53,037 bases of DNA from Nocardia sp. MH4. Its GTDB lineage: Bacteria > Actinomycetota > Actinomycetes > Mycobacteriales > Mycobacteriaceae. Shown piece by piece: positions 9,431 to 19,878 of the stretch. Below the pieces are notes generated by a model. It was not told the origin of the DNA. It searched no databases and was given only the letters and a program-made list of their open reading frames with translations. The stretch is from assembly GCF_019266065.1 (NCBI RefSeq), contig NZ_LPNR01000079.1:1-53037 (forward strand), read 5' to 3'. The translations under genes were made by a program, and so were the position numbers. The first letter of the stretch is position 1, and each line of letters starts with the position of its first letter.

Positions 9431-9981
9431 GCGGGTCCCAGTGCGTCACCCGGTGCGGTGAAACCTGCCTTGCCGAGGAGTTGGGCATCCCGCTCGGCCA
9501 GTTCGGCGCGTCGCTGTTCCTCGCGCAGGCTCACGTACCACTCCTCGAGCAGCTGTGCCTGCAGCGCGAACATCTCCTTCTCCTCCTCCGGCTCGGCGTG
9601 GTCGTAGCCGAGCAGGTGGAGCACGCCGTGCACGGTGAGCAGTGCCAGCTCGTGATCAAGGGAATGGCCGGCCTTCTGCGCCTGCCCCATCGCGAACTCG
9701 GGACAGAGCACGATGTCACCGAGCATCGACGGGCCGGGCTCGGGGCTGTCGGGACGACCGCCCGGCTCCAGCTCGTCCATCGGGAACGACATCACGTCGG
9801 TCGGGCCGGGCAGGTCCATCCAGCGCACGTGCAGGTCGGCCATGGTGTCGAGATCGACGAGCACCATCGACAGCTCGGCGGCGGGATGCACGTCCATCCG
9901 GCCGATGACGAAACGTGCGACGCTGACCAGGTCTTCTTCGGGGACGTCCATGCCCGATTCGTTGGCGATCTCGATGCTCAC
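9427..9981 (-). CDS. ybeY: Endoribonuclease YbeY
   Basis: YbeY is a zinc metalloprotein needed for 16S rRNA 3'-end maturation and ribosome quality control. The 184-residue protein carries the signature [11 protein letters not shown] (H-x3-H-x5-H) at about residues 120-130, plus the upstream strand MSFPMDE. The GTG start is [11 protein letters not shown]-terminal extension of about 30 residues beyond the usual 150 is common in actinobacteria. It sits between phoH and the HlyC/CorC gene and close to era, the standard arrangement for this pathway. Confidence 0.96.
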   Translation of the reverse strand: MSIEIANESGMDVPEEDLVSVARFVIGRMDVHPAAELSMVLVDLDTMADLHVRWMDLPGPTDVMSFPMDELEPGGRPDSPEPGPSMLGDIVLCPEFAMGQAQKAGHSLDHELALLTVHGVLHLLGYDHAEPEEEKEMFALQAQLLEEWYVSLREEQRRAELAERDAQLLGKAGFTAPGDALGPA

Positions 9982-10044
9982 CTGTTCAGGGTACGGTGCC
10001 GACCCGACGCCGCCGGGAGCGGCATCGGGCCAGCGTGGCGTGAG

Positions 10045-11154
<1,110 letters not shown>

Positions 11155-11316
11155 AAGTGGCTATGGCCTGCTTCCGGTCTCGACTGTGTGTTCGATGAGC
11201 TCAGTTTAACGCGCGGCACCGACACCGCCCAGCGATATAACGGCGGGATCGGCCGAACCGCGATCGACCGGTGATCGCAGGTCACGAGCGGAAGGCGGCG
11301 GACGGGGGGCCGTGAT

Positions 11317-12057
11317 CTACCAGCGCGGGGTAAGCGCGCCGAGTGCTCCCAGCGCCACCGCGGCTGCCGTGGAAGTGCGCAGCACGGTCGGGCCGAGCAA
11401 CACGGGGTCGGCGCCCGCCTCGGCCAGGGCGGCCAGTTCGGCGTCGTCGAGGCCGCCCTCGGGACCCACGATCAGGACGACCTCGCGCGCCGCGGCCAGC
11501 GGCAGCTCGGTGAACTTGCCCGCGCCGGATTCGTGCAGGGCGGCGACGATCGCGCCCTCGGCCTTGGCCCTGCGCACCAGTTCCACCAGGTCGCGAGTGC
11601 GGTGCAGGTCGGCGACCTCGGGAATGTAGGCCCGCCGGGATTGCCGCGCGGCGGACTTGGCCGCGGCGCGCCACTTCTCGACACCCTTGGCGGCCTTGGC
11701 TTCCCAGTTCGAGACGCACCTCGCCGCCTGCCACGGCACGATGACGTCGGCGCCGGCCTCGGTCATCAACTCGACGGCCAGCTCCGACCGATCCGACTTG
11801 GGCAGCGCCTGCACCACGGTCACCCGCGGGGTCACCGGCGGAGCGATCCGCCGGTGGTGCACCGCGAGTTCGAGCCGGTCCTTCTGGGCCGCGACAACTT
11901 CCGATTCGGCCAGCACACCGCGTCCGTCGGACAGGGTGATCGGCTCGCCGACCTTGATCCGGCGCACGGTCGCCGCGTGCCTGCCCTCCGGACCGTCCAG
12001 AACGGCGACGACACCCGGCTCGGGCACCTCGTCGAGGTAGAAGACCGTCGCGGCCAC
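11317..12057 (-). CDS. rsmE: 16S rRNA (uracil-1498-N3)-methyltransferase RsmE
   Basis: RsmE methylates U1498 of 16S rRNA using S-adenosylmethionine. The 246-residue protein has an N-terminal PUA-like part (HAATVRRIKVGEPITLSDG) and a C-terminal SPOUT knot with IVGPEGGLDDAELAAL at about residues 193-208 and LGPTVLRTSTAAAVALGAL at about 220-238. The start is a GTG (MAATVFYLDE). It follows dnaJ2 with a gap of only 4 bases, so the two are co-transcribed, as in mycobacteria. Confidence 0.96.
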   Translation of the reverse strand: MAATVFYLDEVPEPGVVAVLDGPEGRHAATVRRIKVGEPITLSDGRGVLAESEVVAAQKDRLELAVHHRRIAPPVTPRVTVVQALPKSDRSELAVELMTEAGADVIVPWQAARCVSNWEAKAAKGVEKWRAAAKSAARQSRRAYIPEVADLHRTRDLVELVRRAKAEGAIVAALHESGAGKFTELPLAAAREVVLIVGPEGGLDDAELAALAEAGADPVLLGPTVLRTSTAAAVALGALGALTPRW

Positions 12058-12061
12058 GGCC

Positions 12062-13216
12062 TCAGCGTCCGCTGAAGGAGGCGCGCAGCCGGGCGAACAG
12101 GCCGCTGTTGTGCTCGGACTGCGACGACATCACCTCGGCGCGATCCTTGTCACGCAGGCCCTTGAACTTGCGCAGCAGATCGGTCTGCTTGCCGTCCAGC
12201 TTGGTCGGCACGACGATGTCGAGGTGCGCGAGCAGGTCGCCACGGGCGCCCGAACGCAGCCGGGGCATGCCGTGGGCGCGCAGCTGGATGATCTCGCCGG
12301 GCTGGGTGCCGGCCGCGATGGTGAGCTCGGTCGGGCCGTCGAGGATGGTGTCCACGACGACCGTGGTGCCCAGGATCGCGTCCACCATCGGGACCCGAAC
12401 GGTGCAGTGCAGGTCGTCGCCGTCACGGACGAAGGTGTCGTGCGGCTGCTCGACGACCTCGACGTAGAGGTCGCCGGCGTGGCCGCCACCGGGGCCGACC
12501 TCGCCCTGCGCGGCAAGGCGCACGCGCATGCCGTTGGCGACACCGGCCGGGATCGGCGCGGCGATCTCGCGACGCGCGCGGACACGGCCGTCACCACCAC
12601 ACTTGTGGCAGGGATCGGGGATGGTCTCGCCCGCGCCGCGGCAGGTCGGGCAGGGACGCGAGGTGAGCACCTGGCCCAGGAAGGACCGCTGCACCGACTG
12701 CACCTCACCGGCACCGTCACAGGTCTCACAGCGCACCGGCTTGGAGTTGCCGTTGGTGCCCGCGCCCTGACAGATGTCGCAGAGGATGGCGGTGTCGACG
12801 GTCAGATGCTTGGTGACGCCGACCGCGCATTCGGCCAGGCTCAGCCGGGTGCGGATCAGTGAGTCGGCGCCGGGCTGGACGCGGCCGCGCGGCTTGCGCG
12901 CGCCACCACCCTGGCCACTCATGCCGCCGAAGAACGCTTCGAAGACGTCACCCAGACCGCCGAAGCCCGCGCCGTTGAAACCGGCTCCGCCGCCGCCACT
13001 TTCGAGCGGGTCACCACCGAGGTCGACGATCCGGCGCTTCTCCGGGTCGGTCAGTACCTCGTAGGCGGTCGAAACTTCCTTGAACTTGGCCTGGGCGGCC
13101 TCGTCCGGGTTCACGTCGGGGTGCAGTTCGCGGGCCAGTTTGCGGTAGGCGCGCTTGAGCTCCTGGTCGGTGGCGTTCTTGCCGACGCCGAGCAGTCCGT
13201 AGTAATCCCGTGCCAC
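12062..13216 (-). CDS. dnaJ2: Molecular chaperone DnaJ (DnaJ2 type)
   Basis: This Hsp40 co-chaperone stimulates DnaK. The 384-residue protein has a J domain with HPD at about residues 33-35, then a Gly-rich segment ([13 protein letters not shown]). Four zinc-binding repeats follow ([32 protein letters not shown]) at about 143-210, then the substrate-binding domains. The start is a GTG giving [10 protein letters not shown]. It lies just downstream of hrcA but with a 130-base gap that contains a HAIR-like inverted repeat, so it may also have its own heat-responsive promoter. Confidence 0.97.
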   Translation of the reverse strand: MARDYYGLLGVGKNATDQELKRAYRKLARELHPDVNPDEAAQAKFKEVSTAYEVLTDPEKRRIVDLGGDPLESGGGGAGFNGAGFGGLGDVFEAFFGGMSGQGGGARKPRGRVQPGADSLIRTRLSLAECAVGVTKHLTVDTAILCDICQGAGTNGNSKPVRCETCDGAGEVQSVQRSFLGQVLTSRPCPTCRGAGETIPDPCHKCGGDGRVRARREIAAPIPAGVANGMRVRLAAQGEVGPGGGHAGDLYVEVVEQPHDTFVRDGDDLHCTVRVPMVDAILGTTVVVDTILDGPTELTIAAGTQPGEIIQLRAHGMPRLRSGARGDLLAHLDIVVPTKLDGKQTDLLRKFKGLRDKDRAEVMSSQSEHNSGLFARLRASFSGR

Positions 13217-13268
13217 TGTGAGTTCTCTAGTCCTTGGTCGCTGTGGTCCAGCCGAGCGCCGGGCGCAT

Positions 13269-13289
13269 CCTTAGTCGAATCCACTCAAC
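13269..13289 (-). promoter_or_regulatory. HAIR-like (HspR-type) inverted repeat upstream of dnaJ2
   Basis: The plus strand reads CCTTAGT, seven bases, ACTCAAC. The HspR-associated repeat is CTTGAGT-N7-ACTCAAG. The right half matches 6 of 7 and the left half 5 of 7, with the correct spacing. It lies 53 bases upstream of the dnaJ2 GTG. The site is imperfect, so its function is inferred. Confidence 0.35.
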
Positions 13290-13346
13290 TTTACCGGCCG
13301 AAGTACCGACCTTAACAGTTGCGGTTCGGGCCGATTCCGGCCCTCG

Positions 13347-14381
13347 TCACCTTTCGGCCAGTACCTCGCCGATGTAGCGGGCGACGGTCGCCACCGAGGC
13401 CATCGTCCCCGGATAATCCATGCGGGTCGGGCCGAGCACACCCATGCCGCCGAGCACCGCGCCCGCCGCGCCGTAGCCGGTGGACACCACCGAGGTGCCG
13501 CGCATCTGCTCGACCTGGGTCTCCTCGCCGATCTGCACCATGACCTGGCCCGGCTGCTGCGCCGCGGCCAGCAGCTTCAGCACGATGACCTGTTCCTCGA
13601 GTGCTTCCAGCACGGTCCGCAGCGAGCCGGGGAAACCGAAATCGGCGACATTGCGGGTGAGGTTGGCCGTGCCACCGAGGACCAGCCGTTCCTCGGGATG
13701 CTCCACCAGGGTCTCCACCAGCACCGTGGAGACCCGGACGAGCACGTCTTTGATCTTGGCGGGCGCTCGCTCCGGCAGGCCGGCCACCGAGGCGCTGGCC
13801 ACAGACAGCAGCTTGCCGTCCATGGCGCCACCGAGCAGGCCGCGCACGGCGGCGAGATCGTCGTCGGAGATGACCGCGCCGAGGTCGACGATGCGCTGAT
13901 CGACCCGGCCGGTATCGGTGATCACCACCAGCAGCAGGCGCGCCGGATTGAGCGCGACGACCTCGATGTGCCGAACGATCGACGCCGACACCGTGGGGTA
14001 CTGCACGACCGCCACTTGACGGGTGAGCTGGGCCAGCAGGCGCACGCCGCGACGCAGGACGTCGTCGAGATCGACGCCGGATTCGAGGAACTCCATGATC
14101 GCGCGCCGCTCGGCGCCCGAGAGGGGCTTCACCTCGGCGATCCGGTCGACGAACTCGCGATACCCCTTGTCGGTGGGAATGCGGCCCGAGCTGGTGTGCG
14201 GCTGGGTGATGTACCCCTCGGCCTCCAGCACGGCCATGTCGTTGCGGATCGTGGCACTGGAAACACCCAGGTGGTGCCGTTCCACGAGCGACTTGGAGCC
14301 GATCGGTTCCTTGGTGGCGACGTAGTCCGCGACGATCGCTCGCAGGACCTCGAATCGCCGATCCTCGGTGCTCGACGCCAT
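13347..14381 (-). CDS. hrcA: Heat-inducible transcriptional repressor HrcA
   Basis: HrcA represses chaperone genes through CIRCE elements. The 344-residue protein starts with [13 protein letters not shown] at 14381. The frame stays open upstream to 14912, but the upstream part has no family similarity and 344 residues is the usual HrcA length. An N-terminal winged helix contains [21 protein letters not shown] and [17 protein letters not shown]. The C-terminal half holds the GAF-like dimer domain. No CIRCE palindrome was found directly upstream of this gene. Confidence 0.96.
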   Translation of the reverse strand: MASSTEDRRFEVLRAIVADYVATKEPIGSKSLVERHHLGVSSATIRNDMAVLEAEGYITQPHTSSGRIPTDKGYREFVDRIAEVKPLSGAERRAIMEFLESGVDLDDVLRRGVRLLAQLTRQVAVVQYPTVSASIVRHIEVVALNPARLLLVVITDTGRVDQRIVDLGAVISDDDLAAVRGLLGGAMDGKLLSVASASVAGLPERAPAKIKDVLVRVSTVLVETLVEHPEERLVLGGTANLTRNVADFGFPGSLRTVLEALEEQVIVLKLLAAAQQPGQVMVQIGEETQVEQMRGTSVVSTGYGAAGAVLGGMGVLGPTRMDYPGTMASVATVARYIGEVLAER

Positions 14382-14478
14382 CGACCCCACCTCCTCGCTC
14401 GTGCCGGGTACGTCATCGGCCCGCGTGTACCGCTGTGTTCGACGCACAGACTCCCACGCGGACGCTCGCAGCGTCTCG

Positions 14479-14565
14479 TTGTCCAGTCTAATTGTCCAGT
14501 CCCGGATCGCCCGCTCACATGGTCGTGCCGGAGCGGAGTTGTGCACAGGCCGCGGTTTGTCCACA
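14479..14565 (+). repeat. Cluster of four DnaA-box-like TTGT[C/G]CA motifs
   Basis: The intergenic region upstream of hrcA holds TTGTCCAGTC at 14479-14488 and again at 14492-14501. TTGTGCACA at 14539-14547 and TTGTCCACA at 14557-14565 follow, the last two each continuing as GG. All are in the same orientation. TTGTCCACA is the preferred DnaA box in high-GC actinobacteria. Because oriC lies next to dnaA and dnaN, this is not an origin. It could be a DnaA titration or regulatory site for hrcA, or chance. The rest of 14382-14676 shows no gene. Confidence 0.4.
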
Positions 14566-14676
14566 GGTGGCGCGCTGGGTCTGGTACCGCCGTCGACTGC
14601 GGCGTACGTTCGGCACTGATTCAGCTGTTTACCAGCGTTTTTCAGGTGTCCACGGCGGGCGGGGAGGGGCTTTGTG

Positions 14677-15075
14677 ATGCAGCGGAACGGCAGCGACGGC
14701 GCCACGGGGGTGCCGCTGAATCCGGCGGAGTTCGCCGGATTCGATCGGGGGTGTGCGGAGTTCTTGCGCGTGATCGGCCAGCTCATCGCGCTGGCCGGGG
14801 AGATCGGCGCGCGGACGCGATGGGGTCTGGGTGAGGACGACGCGAGGTTGATCTCCGCGGCCACCGTCGTGGCCCGGCTGCGCGCCAAGGCCGACGGCGA
14901 CGCGAACAGCATCGCCGCGGTGCTGGCGGCTCATGCCGACATCGTCGCCGAACTCCGGTCCGCGTGCCGGTCCGCGCGGGACGAGCTGATACGCACCGAC
15001 GACGACTGGGCCGGACAGGTCGGCGCGGCCGAAACCGATGCGGGACAACCAACTTTCCGGCAGCGACTGCCATGA
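14677..15075 (+). CDS. Small helical protein paired with PPE-like gene (WXG100-like partner)
   Basis: This is a 132-residue protein preceded by a strong GGGGAGGGG ribosome site 7 bases before the ATG at 14677. A GTG at 14674 is also in frame. It is mostly alpha-helical and Ala-rich, with two helices joined by a short turn ([26 protein letters not shown]). It lacks an exact WxG, having W at the GARTRWG turn. The stop overlaps the ATG of the next gene (ATGA), so the two proteins are made together. Such pairs are typical of type VII secretion substrates, which is why I suggest that role. No secretion machinery gene is in the window. Confidence 0.6.
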   Translation: MQRNGSDGATGVPLNPAEFAGFDRGCAEFLRVIGQLIALAGEIGARTRWGLGEDDARLISAATVVARLRAKADGDANSIAAVLAAHADIVAELRSACRSARDELIRTDDDWAGQVGAAETDAGQPTFRQRLP

Positions 15076-16859
15076 CCGAGCACGAGCCGCGCACGATTCC
15101 CGACGGCGGTGAGAACGCCTGGAATTGGCGTCACGCGCAGATCGTGGCGGCGTTCACCTCGCGCGAGGTGACCGACGCGGTCACGCAGGCGGATCGGTTC
15201 GAACGGATCGCGGCACGGTGGGCCGAGGGGTTGGACGCCTTCGAACGAGCCGTGCACGGCTCGTTCGCGACGGCATGGGCGGGAGTGGCGGCCGAGGCGG
15301 CCGCAGCGGCCGTGCGCGCGTATGTGACGCAGGCGCGGGAGTTGACGCCGGCACTGCTGGAGCTTCCGGGCCTGGTCCGGGCCGCGGCCGAGGCGATCGT
15401 CGCCACGAAGTACGCGATCCCCGAGCTGGTCGTGGACGGCGCGGGAACCTCGATCTCCTCGATGAGCGTCGGGGGCGAGTCTCCGATGCTGCCACCGATG
15501 GGTGAGGCAGCCATGTCGCCGATGAGCGGGGCCGCCGCGCATCCGATGTCACCGATGGACGCGGCAACCGCACATCGTGCGGCAGCGTCCGCGGAGGAGA
15601 ACGCGAGGATCGCGATGCGGGAGCGATATGTGGTGCCGTTCGGTGCTATCGACGGCAGGATTCCGGTGCTGCCCATGCCGATTCGACGGTGCGTTTCCGA
15701 CACATATGCCGGCCGACAGTGGGTGATCGTCGGGAGTTCGAACCGCGAGAACGCGCTGCCGACGGGAGGCAACCACCCGCCGACGATGAGTGGCGACCAC
15801 GCGCTTCCGACGCGCAGCGACCCGCCGGCGACGGGAACCGCCCGCGCACAGCCGACAGCAGGCAACCACCCATCAGCGACGGGTAACGACCACCAGGGCT
15901 CGGTGGAAGGCGAGGATTCCGTGTCGGCGAGTGGTGGGACGAGTTCCTCAGCGACCACAGCGGACCGGCCGGTTCAGGTCTCGTCACCGGGCATCGGCGC
16001 GGCGGACGATAGGGCGACGAGCGATGGCACGGCGGATGACAGCGGCTCGACGATCGGAAGGTCGACGGTCACCGACTCGGCGGCGGACTGGCGTGGCTCT
16101 GACACGGAGACGCCGGGGTGGGGTGGCCCTGGCTCGGAGCTGGCAGGGTGGCGTGATCCGGGCTCGGAGGTCGAGGATCGGGGTGCGTTCGGATCGGGCG
16201 GCGACCTGGGTCCGGACGTGGAGTCGGTGGCGGGGTCCACCGTGGTGTCGTCGTCGAGTGCGGGCGTGAGTACCGCGTTCTCGGGGGCGCCCGGCGGTCC
16301 GGGGTTTTCGCAACCGGGTGGTCCGGGAGTGGCTTCTTCAGTGCCCGCGCTCCCGGGTATCGAGGGATCGGCGACTTCGCTCGGCCGCGCCGCCCTCGAC
16401 CTCAGCGACAGCAGGGCTGGATCGTCGATGCCGGCGACCGCGGTGGGAGATCGCCCGGCGGCCGGCACTCACTATCGGCCGGCACACGATGGCACCTTCC
16501 TCCATCCGGGAGGGCGCAGTGGGGCGGGGGCAGGCATCGGTCCTGTGGACAACGGCGCCTGCGGTCGTCCGGAAGCCGGACGGAGCGTGCCCGGGGCGGT
16601 GGGTCCGGTCATCGGCGCGAATCCGCCGACTGTCCCGGCGCCGACCCGTGGACTCGATCGGTGGTACTACGCCGGACCATTGGGGCCCGGGCTGCCACCG
16701 ACCGGTGAGACGGAGCGCGCGGTGCCGGAATACCTGATCACGCAGGCGAATACCGACGCACTCCTCGGCGACAGGCGGCCGACGGTGGTCGGGGGCGTGA
16801 TCGGTGGCGCGGACGGCGGCGGGCCGGACGCGCAGCACGCGGCCTCGGCTCGGGTCTGA
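15072..16859 (+). CDS. PPE/WXG-like protein with long low-complexity tail
   Basis: This is a 595-residue protein starting at the ATG at 15072 ([10 protein letters not shown]), which overlaps the upstream stop. Residues about 1-125 form a helical domain with W at NAWNWRHAQ and a WAGVAAEAAAAAV segment that resembles the WxG turn of PPE proteins. No PPE tripeptide is present. The remaining 450 residues are rich in Ser, Gly, Pro and Thr and contain imperfect repeats such as NHPPTMSGDHALPT and GNHPSATGNDHQ. There is no signal peptide. The pairing and N-terminal fold suggest a type VII secretion substrate, but this is inferred. A terminator-like hairpin follows. Confidence 0.62.
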   Translation: MTEHEPRTIPDGGENAWNWRHAQIVAAFTSREVTDAVTQADRFERIAARWAEGLDAFERAVHGSFATAWAGVAAEAAAAAVRAYVTQARELTPALLELPGLVRAAAEAIVATKYAIPELVVDGAGTSISSMSVGGESPMLPPMGEAAMSPMSGAAAHPMSPMDAATAHRAAASAEENARIAMRERYVVPFGAIDGRIPVLPMPIRRCVSDTYAGRQWVIVGSSNRENALPTGGNHPPTMSGDHALPTRSDPPATGTARAQPTAGNHPSATGNDHQGSVEGEDSVSASGGTSSSATTADRPVQVSSPGIGAADDRATSDGTADDSGSTIGRSTVTDSAADWRGSDTETPGWGGPGSELAGWRDPGSEVEDRGAFGSGGDLGPDVESVAGSTVVSSSSAGVSTAFSGAPGGPGFSQPGGPGVASSVPALPGIEGSATSLGRAALDLSDSRAGSSMPATAVGDRPAAGTHYRPAHDGTFLHPGGRSGAGAGIGPVDNGACGRPEAGRSVPGAVGPVIGANPPTVPAPTRGLDRWYYAGPLGPGLPPTGETERAVPEYLITQANTDALLGDRRPTVVGGVIGGADGGGPDAQHAASARV

Positions 16860-16918
16860 CCATGTCAGTGAGCCGAAGGCATCGAGTCTGTGCGGCCGAT
16901 CCGGTCGGCCGCCGGCTC

Positions 16919-16941
16919 GGACCGCCCAGAGGGGGCGGTCC
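16919..16941. terminator. Hairpin between convergent genes
   Basis: A perfect 9-base stem, GGACCGCCC at 16919-16927 and GGGCGGTCC at 16933-16941, encloses a 5-base loop. It lies between the stop at 16859 and the stop at 16950 of the convergent gene. There is no U-tract, which is common in high-GC actinobacteria. Confidence 0.6.
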
Positions 16942-16949
16942 GATCCGAT

Positions 16950-17177
16950 TCAGCTCCGGGCGGCGGCGGTGGAAGCGGCGCCCACCTGCTTGCCCGCGAG
17001 GGCATCCAGGCCGAGCATCGCCAGCAGCGATACGCAATCTTCCGCGTCGTTGGAATGCGACGCGACCGTGCGGGCGGCGACCGCGCACTGCCGCGCGTTC
17101 TCCGCCTTCTCCGCAGAGCGCGCCTCAGCGAATTCGCTCTGCTCGTGGACGAGGGTGATGTGCCGTTCGGTGGACAT
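16950..17177 (-). CDS. Small conserved-looking hypothetical protein
   Basis: This is a 75-residue protein from an ATG at 17177 (MSTERHITLVHEQSEF), preceded by AGGGAG four bases upstream. It is charged and helical in its first half and ends with an Ala/Ser-rich tail. A single Cys pair (ARQCAVAA, DAEDCVSL) is present. I do not recognise the family. The frame stays open further upstream to 17369, but that part looks random. The terminator hairpin at 16919-16941 probably ends its transcript. Confidence 0.55.
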   Translation of the reverse strand: MSTERHITLVHEQSEFAEARSAEKAENARQCAVAARTVASHSNDAEDCVSLLAMLGLDALAGKQVGAASTAAARS

Positions 17178-17378
17178 ATAGCTCCCTAGGATCGAGTCGA
17201 AGCCTACGCCCCCAATCGTTATCTTCGGCCCCGAACCCACCGAACCTCGCGCTTGCGGACCCCGGTGCGCGGGCCCTCCGGTGAGGTGTGCATCACGTCC
17301 GCTCATCACGCTGACCGGGCGATCCTCGATGGCGTCCGCGCCACCCGAAAGCCCCGGAATTCCGGTCACGAATCGGTG

Positions 17379-17921
17379 TCAAGCGACCTGTGTCCGGGCC
17401 GCCCGCAGCAGTCGCAGCTGACCGATCTCGGCCACGTTCTTCATCAGTTCCGCATCGACCCAGGAGACCAGATGAGCGTTCGTCAGCCCGGCATCGGCCG
17501 GCCACGGGTAGGCCGAGGGCGCGTCCAGGTCGGTGTCGTCGAGCGCGTCGAGGATCGCGATCCAGTCCGTGCGCAGCCGACGCAGCCAGGCGATCGTCGG
17601 CGCTCCCGGTCCGGGCCACCCGATGTCGGTCCGCTGCCGCGGTGGTCGGCCGGCCAGATGGTCGGTGGCCACGCTCCACCACCAACCGATGTGCCAGCTC
17701 AGCCACGCGATCGTCGGGACCGGGATCGGGTCGGGTTCGGTGTCGGCCCAGTCCGCGACCCATCCGCCGGTGTCGTCCGGCCGCAGCGTCCAGCACAGTT
17801 CGGTCGGCTCCCAGCGGAAGTCCGCCGCCGACAGCCGGTCGAGATGGAACTCGAGCAGCGACCAGGTCAGGTCGAACTGCCAGCGCACCAGCTCATTCCG
17901 CGAGGAAGACACGCCGCGCAT
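17379..17921 (-). CDS. DinB-family protein
   Basis: This is a 180-residue protein with the four-helix layout of DinB/YfiT-like proteins: SSRNELVRWQFDLTWSLLE at the start, a histidine in LSWHIGWWW, and DAELMKNVAEIGQLRLL at the end. Some members bind metal or act as thiol transferases. Here a His-rich triad is only partly seen, so no activity is claimed. The start is ATG 17921. The 201 bases between this gene and 17177 hold no further gene that I can support. Confidence 0.75.
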   Translation of the reverse strand: MRGVSSSRNELVRWQFDLTWSLLEFHLDRLSAADFRWEPTELCWTLRPDDTGGWVADWADTEPDPIPVPTIAWLSWHIGWWWSVATDHLAGRPPRQRTDIGWPGPGAPTIAWLRRLRTDWIAILDALDDTDLDAPSAYPWPADAGLTNAHLVSWVDAELMKNVAEIGQLRLLRAARTQVA

Positions 17922-17963
17922 CGTGTCACGGCGACGGCGGGACCGACACCGAATTTCGGCGGC

Positions 17964-19184
17964 TCAGTCGAGCAGGTCGCGGACCACGCCGTCGGCGAGC
18001 AGACGGCCGCGGTCGGTGAGGACGAGGTGCTCGCCGGTGATCTCGGCGAGGCCGTCGGCGAGGATGCGGTCCAGCGCGGTCCGGGCCGTGGGCGCGAGAG
18101 TGGCCAGCGGCAGGCCGGTCCGGAGGCGGACGGTGAGCATGAGGTGTTCGGTGTAGCGCTCGTCCTCGGTGAGCGCTTCCCAGCCCGCGGCGGGCAGGCC
18201 GCCGAGCGCGACGCGGTCGGCGTAGCGGGCGGGGTGCTTGATGTTCCACCAGCGGACGCCGCCCACATGGCTGTGCGCGCCGGGGCCGGCGCCGAGCCAG
18301 TCGCCGCCGTCCCAGTAGCCGAGGTTGTGCCGGCAGCGGGCATCGTCGTCGGCGGCCCAGTTGGAGACCTCGTACCAGGACAGGCCCGCGTCGGCGAGGC
18401 GGGCCTCGATGCGTTCGTACCGGGTGGCCAGCACGTCCTCGTCGGGGGCGGGCAGTTCGCCGCGGCGGACCTTGCGCGCCAAGGCGGTGCCGTCCTCGAC
18501 GATCAGGGAGTAGGCGGAGACGTGGTCGACCCCGGCGGCCAGCACGGCGTCGAGGCTCGCGTCCAGATCTGCGTCGGTCTCGCCGGGCGTGCCGTAGATG
18601 AGGTCGAGGTTGACGTGGTCGAACCCGGCAGCCCTGGCTTCCTTCGCCGCCGCGACCGCGCGGCCGGGGGTGTGGGTGCGGTCCAGGATCTTCAGCACGT
18701 GCTGGGCGGCGGACTGCATTCCCAGCGACACCCGGGTGTAGCCGGCGGCCCGGATGCGCTCGAAGAACTCCGGCGAGGTGGACTCCGGGTTGGATTCGGT
18801 GGTCACCTCGGCGTCGGCGGCCAGGGTGAAGTTCGCGCGCACCGCGTCCAGGACCGCGGCCAGTCCGTCGCCGCCGAGCAACGAGGGGGTGCCACCACCG
18901 ACGAAGATCGTCGACACCGGCGGCGTCGCGCTCGGCAGCGCGGCGAACTCGGTCGCCGCGGTCGCGAGCTCACCGCGCAGCGCCTCGAGCCACGACTGCG
19001 GCGACGCGGAGGTGCCCAGCTCCCCCGCGGTGTAGGTGTTGAAGTCGCAGTAACCGCAGCGTGTCGCACAGAACGGCACGTGCACGTAGACCCCGAACGC
19101 GCCGCCCCCGAAATCGCGCAGCACCGGCCGATCGGCATCGGCCGGTGTCACGCCGGGAGCCCCGGAAGCAGCGCTGATAGTCAC
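17964..19184 (-). CDS. hemW: Radical SAM heme chaperone HemW
   Basis: HemW is a radical SAM protein that delivers heme. It resembles HemN, the coproporphyrinogen III oxidase, but is not an oxidase. The protein has CATRCGYCDFNTYT (C-x3-C-x2-C for the 4Fe-4S cluster) near residue 50 and VGGGTPSLL for SAM binding. A C-terminal HemN_C domain contains RLRTGLPL. I put the start at the GTG at 19184, preceded by GGAGG but with a very short gap. An upstream GTG at 19220 is the alternative. The gene order, near nirA, matches mycobacteria (Rv2388c). Confidence 0.92.
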   Translation of the reverse strand: MTISAASGAPGVTPADADRPVLRDFGGGAFGVYVHVPFCATRCGYCDFNTYTAGELGTSASPQSWLEALRGELATAATEFAALPSATPPVSTIFVGGGTPSLLGGDGLAAVLDAVRANFTLAADAEVTTESNPESTSPEFFERIRAAGYTRVSLGMQSAAQHVLKILDRTHTPGRAVAAAKEARAAGFDHVNLDLIYGTPGETDADLDASLDAVLAAGVDHVSAYSLIVEDGTALARKVRRGELPAPDEDVLATRYERIEARLADAGLSWYEVSNWAADDDARCRHNLGYWDGGDWLGAGPGAHSHVGGVRWWNIKHPARYADRVALGGLPAAGWEALTEDERYTEHLMLTVRLRTGLPLATLAPTARTALDRILADGLAEITGEHLVLTDRGRLLADGVVRDLLD

Positions 19185-19250
19185 CCCTCCAGTCTGCCGG
19201 GCTCCCCTCGGACCCGGCACGCAGGGCCCGCGCTCGGCACCGGTCGACGA

Positions 19251-19679
19251 TCAGTCGGCCACCACGGGGGTGTTCTGGTTGGCGGTGAGCACCCAGGCAC
19301 CGTCCTCCTTGGTCATGACGTACAGGGGCGTGCCCTGCCCCGACAACTCCCCGTCGAGGGTGAAGTAGCGCTGCCGGATCTTGACGGCGGCGACGTCGGG
19401 CCGCAGGAACAGCACATGCTCGATCTCGTAGGTGGCCTTGCCGTGGGTGGTGGCGCCGGGCAGCACCTGGGCGGTGAACTCGGCGATGGCGGGCCTGCCG
19501 TACAGCCGCTTGCCGTGTCCGGTGGTCCAGATCGCGTCCGCCCGGAAGACGGCGGTGAACTCGTCGATCAGTTCGTTGGCCTGCGCGTGGGCGATGGACT
19601 CGACGACGGCGGTGACGGCCGCGAGTTCGGCCTCCAGATCGACGGGGGTCTGCCCCGTCACGGTGGCATCGTTGCTCAT
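19251..19679 (-). CDS. SnoaL/EcaC-like small protein (NTF2 fold)
   Basis: This is a 142-residue protein of the SgcJ/EcaC family, a subgroup of the NTF2-like fold. The start is ATG 19679. It shows the family pattern: an N-terminal helix (ANELIDEFTAVFRADAIWTT), then GRPAIAEFTAQVL, then the strand VAAVKIRQRYFTL, ending in LTANQNTPVV. No catalytic residues can be named from the sequence. It is divergent from the sulfate-reduction operon, with which it shares the upstream region. Confidence 0.82.
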   Translation of the reverse strand: MSNDATVTGQTPVDLEAELAAVTAVVESIAHAQANELIDEFTAVFRADAIWTTGHGKRLYGRPAIAEFTAQVLPGATTHGKATYEIEHVLFLRPDVAAVKIRQRYFTLDGELSGQGTPLYVMTKEDGAWVLTANQNTPVVAD

Positions 19680-19814
19680 GCGACCACTCTGCAACCTCAA
19701 CGAGACTCCAGGTCAACGCGCTGTGCCGCACCGCACATCCAGGGTCCACGACGAATCACGGGTCGCTTCCGGCGGGTGAACTATGACCCCCGTCACAGAA
19801 CGGGACGACCGTCC

Positions 19815-19827
19815 AGGGAATTTCCCT
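19815..19827. promoter_or_regulatory. Palindrome in the promoter region of the sulfate-reduction operon
   Basis: AGGGAA at 19815-19820, one T, then TTCCCT at 19822-19827 form a 13-base inverted repeat. It lies about 55 bases upstream of the likely -10 of the leader transcript. It is a candidate operator for an unidentified regulator. A half site, GGGAAAT, recurs at 19837-19843. Confidence 0.3.
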
Positions 19828-19878
19828 CAAAAGTGCGGGAAATATCTCCTTGCGGTCGGAACGACCCGGCTGACATGG

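Noticed and set aside
14479..14565. The DnaA-box-like cluster as a replication origin
   Set aside because: No dnaA, dnaN, recF or AT-rich unwinding element is near, so the oriC reading is not supported.
14382..14912. Upstream extension of the hrcA frame
   Set aside because: The frame is open but overlaps the intergenic region, lacks family similarity and would make HrcA far longer than usual.
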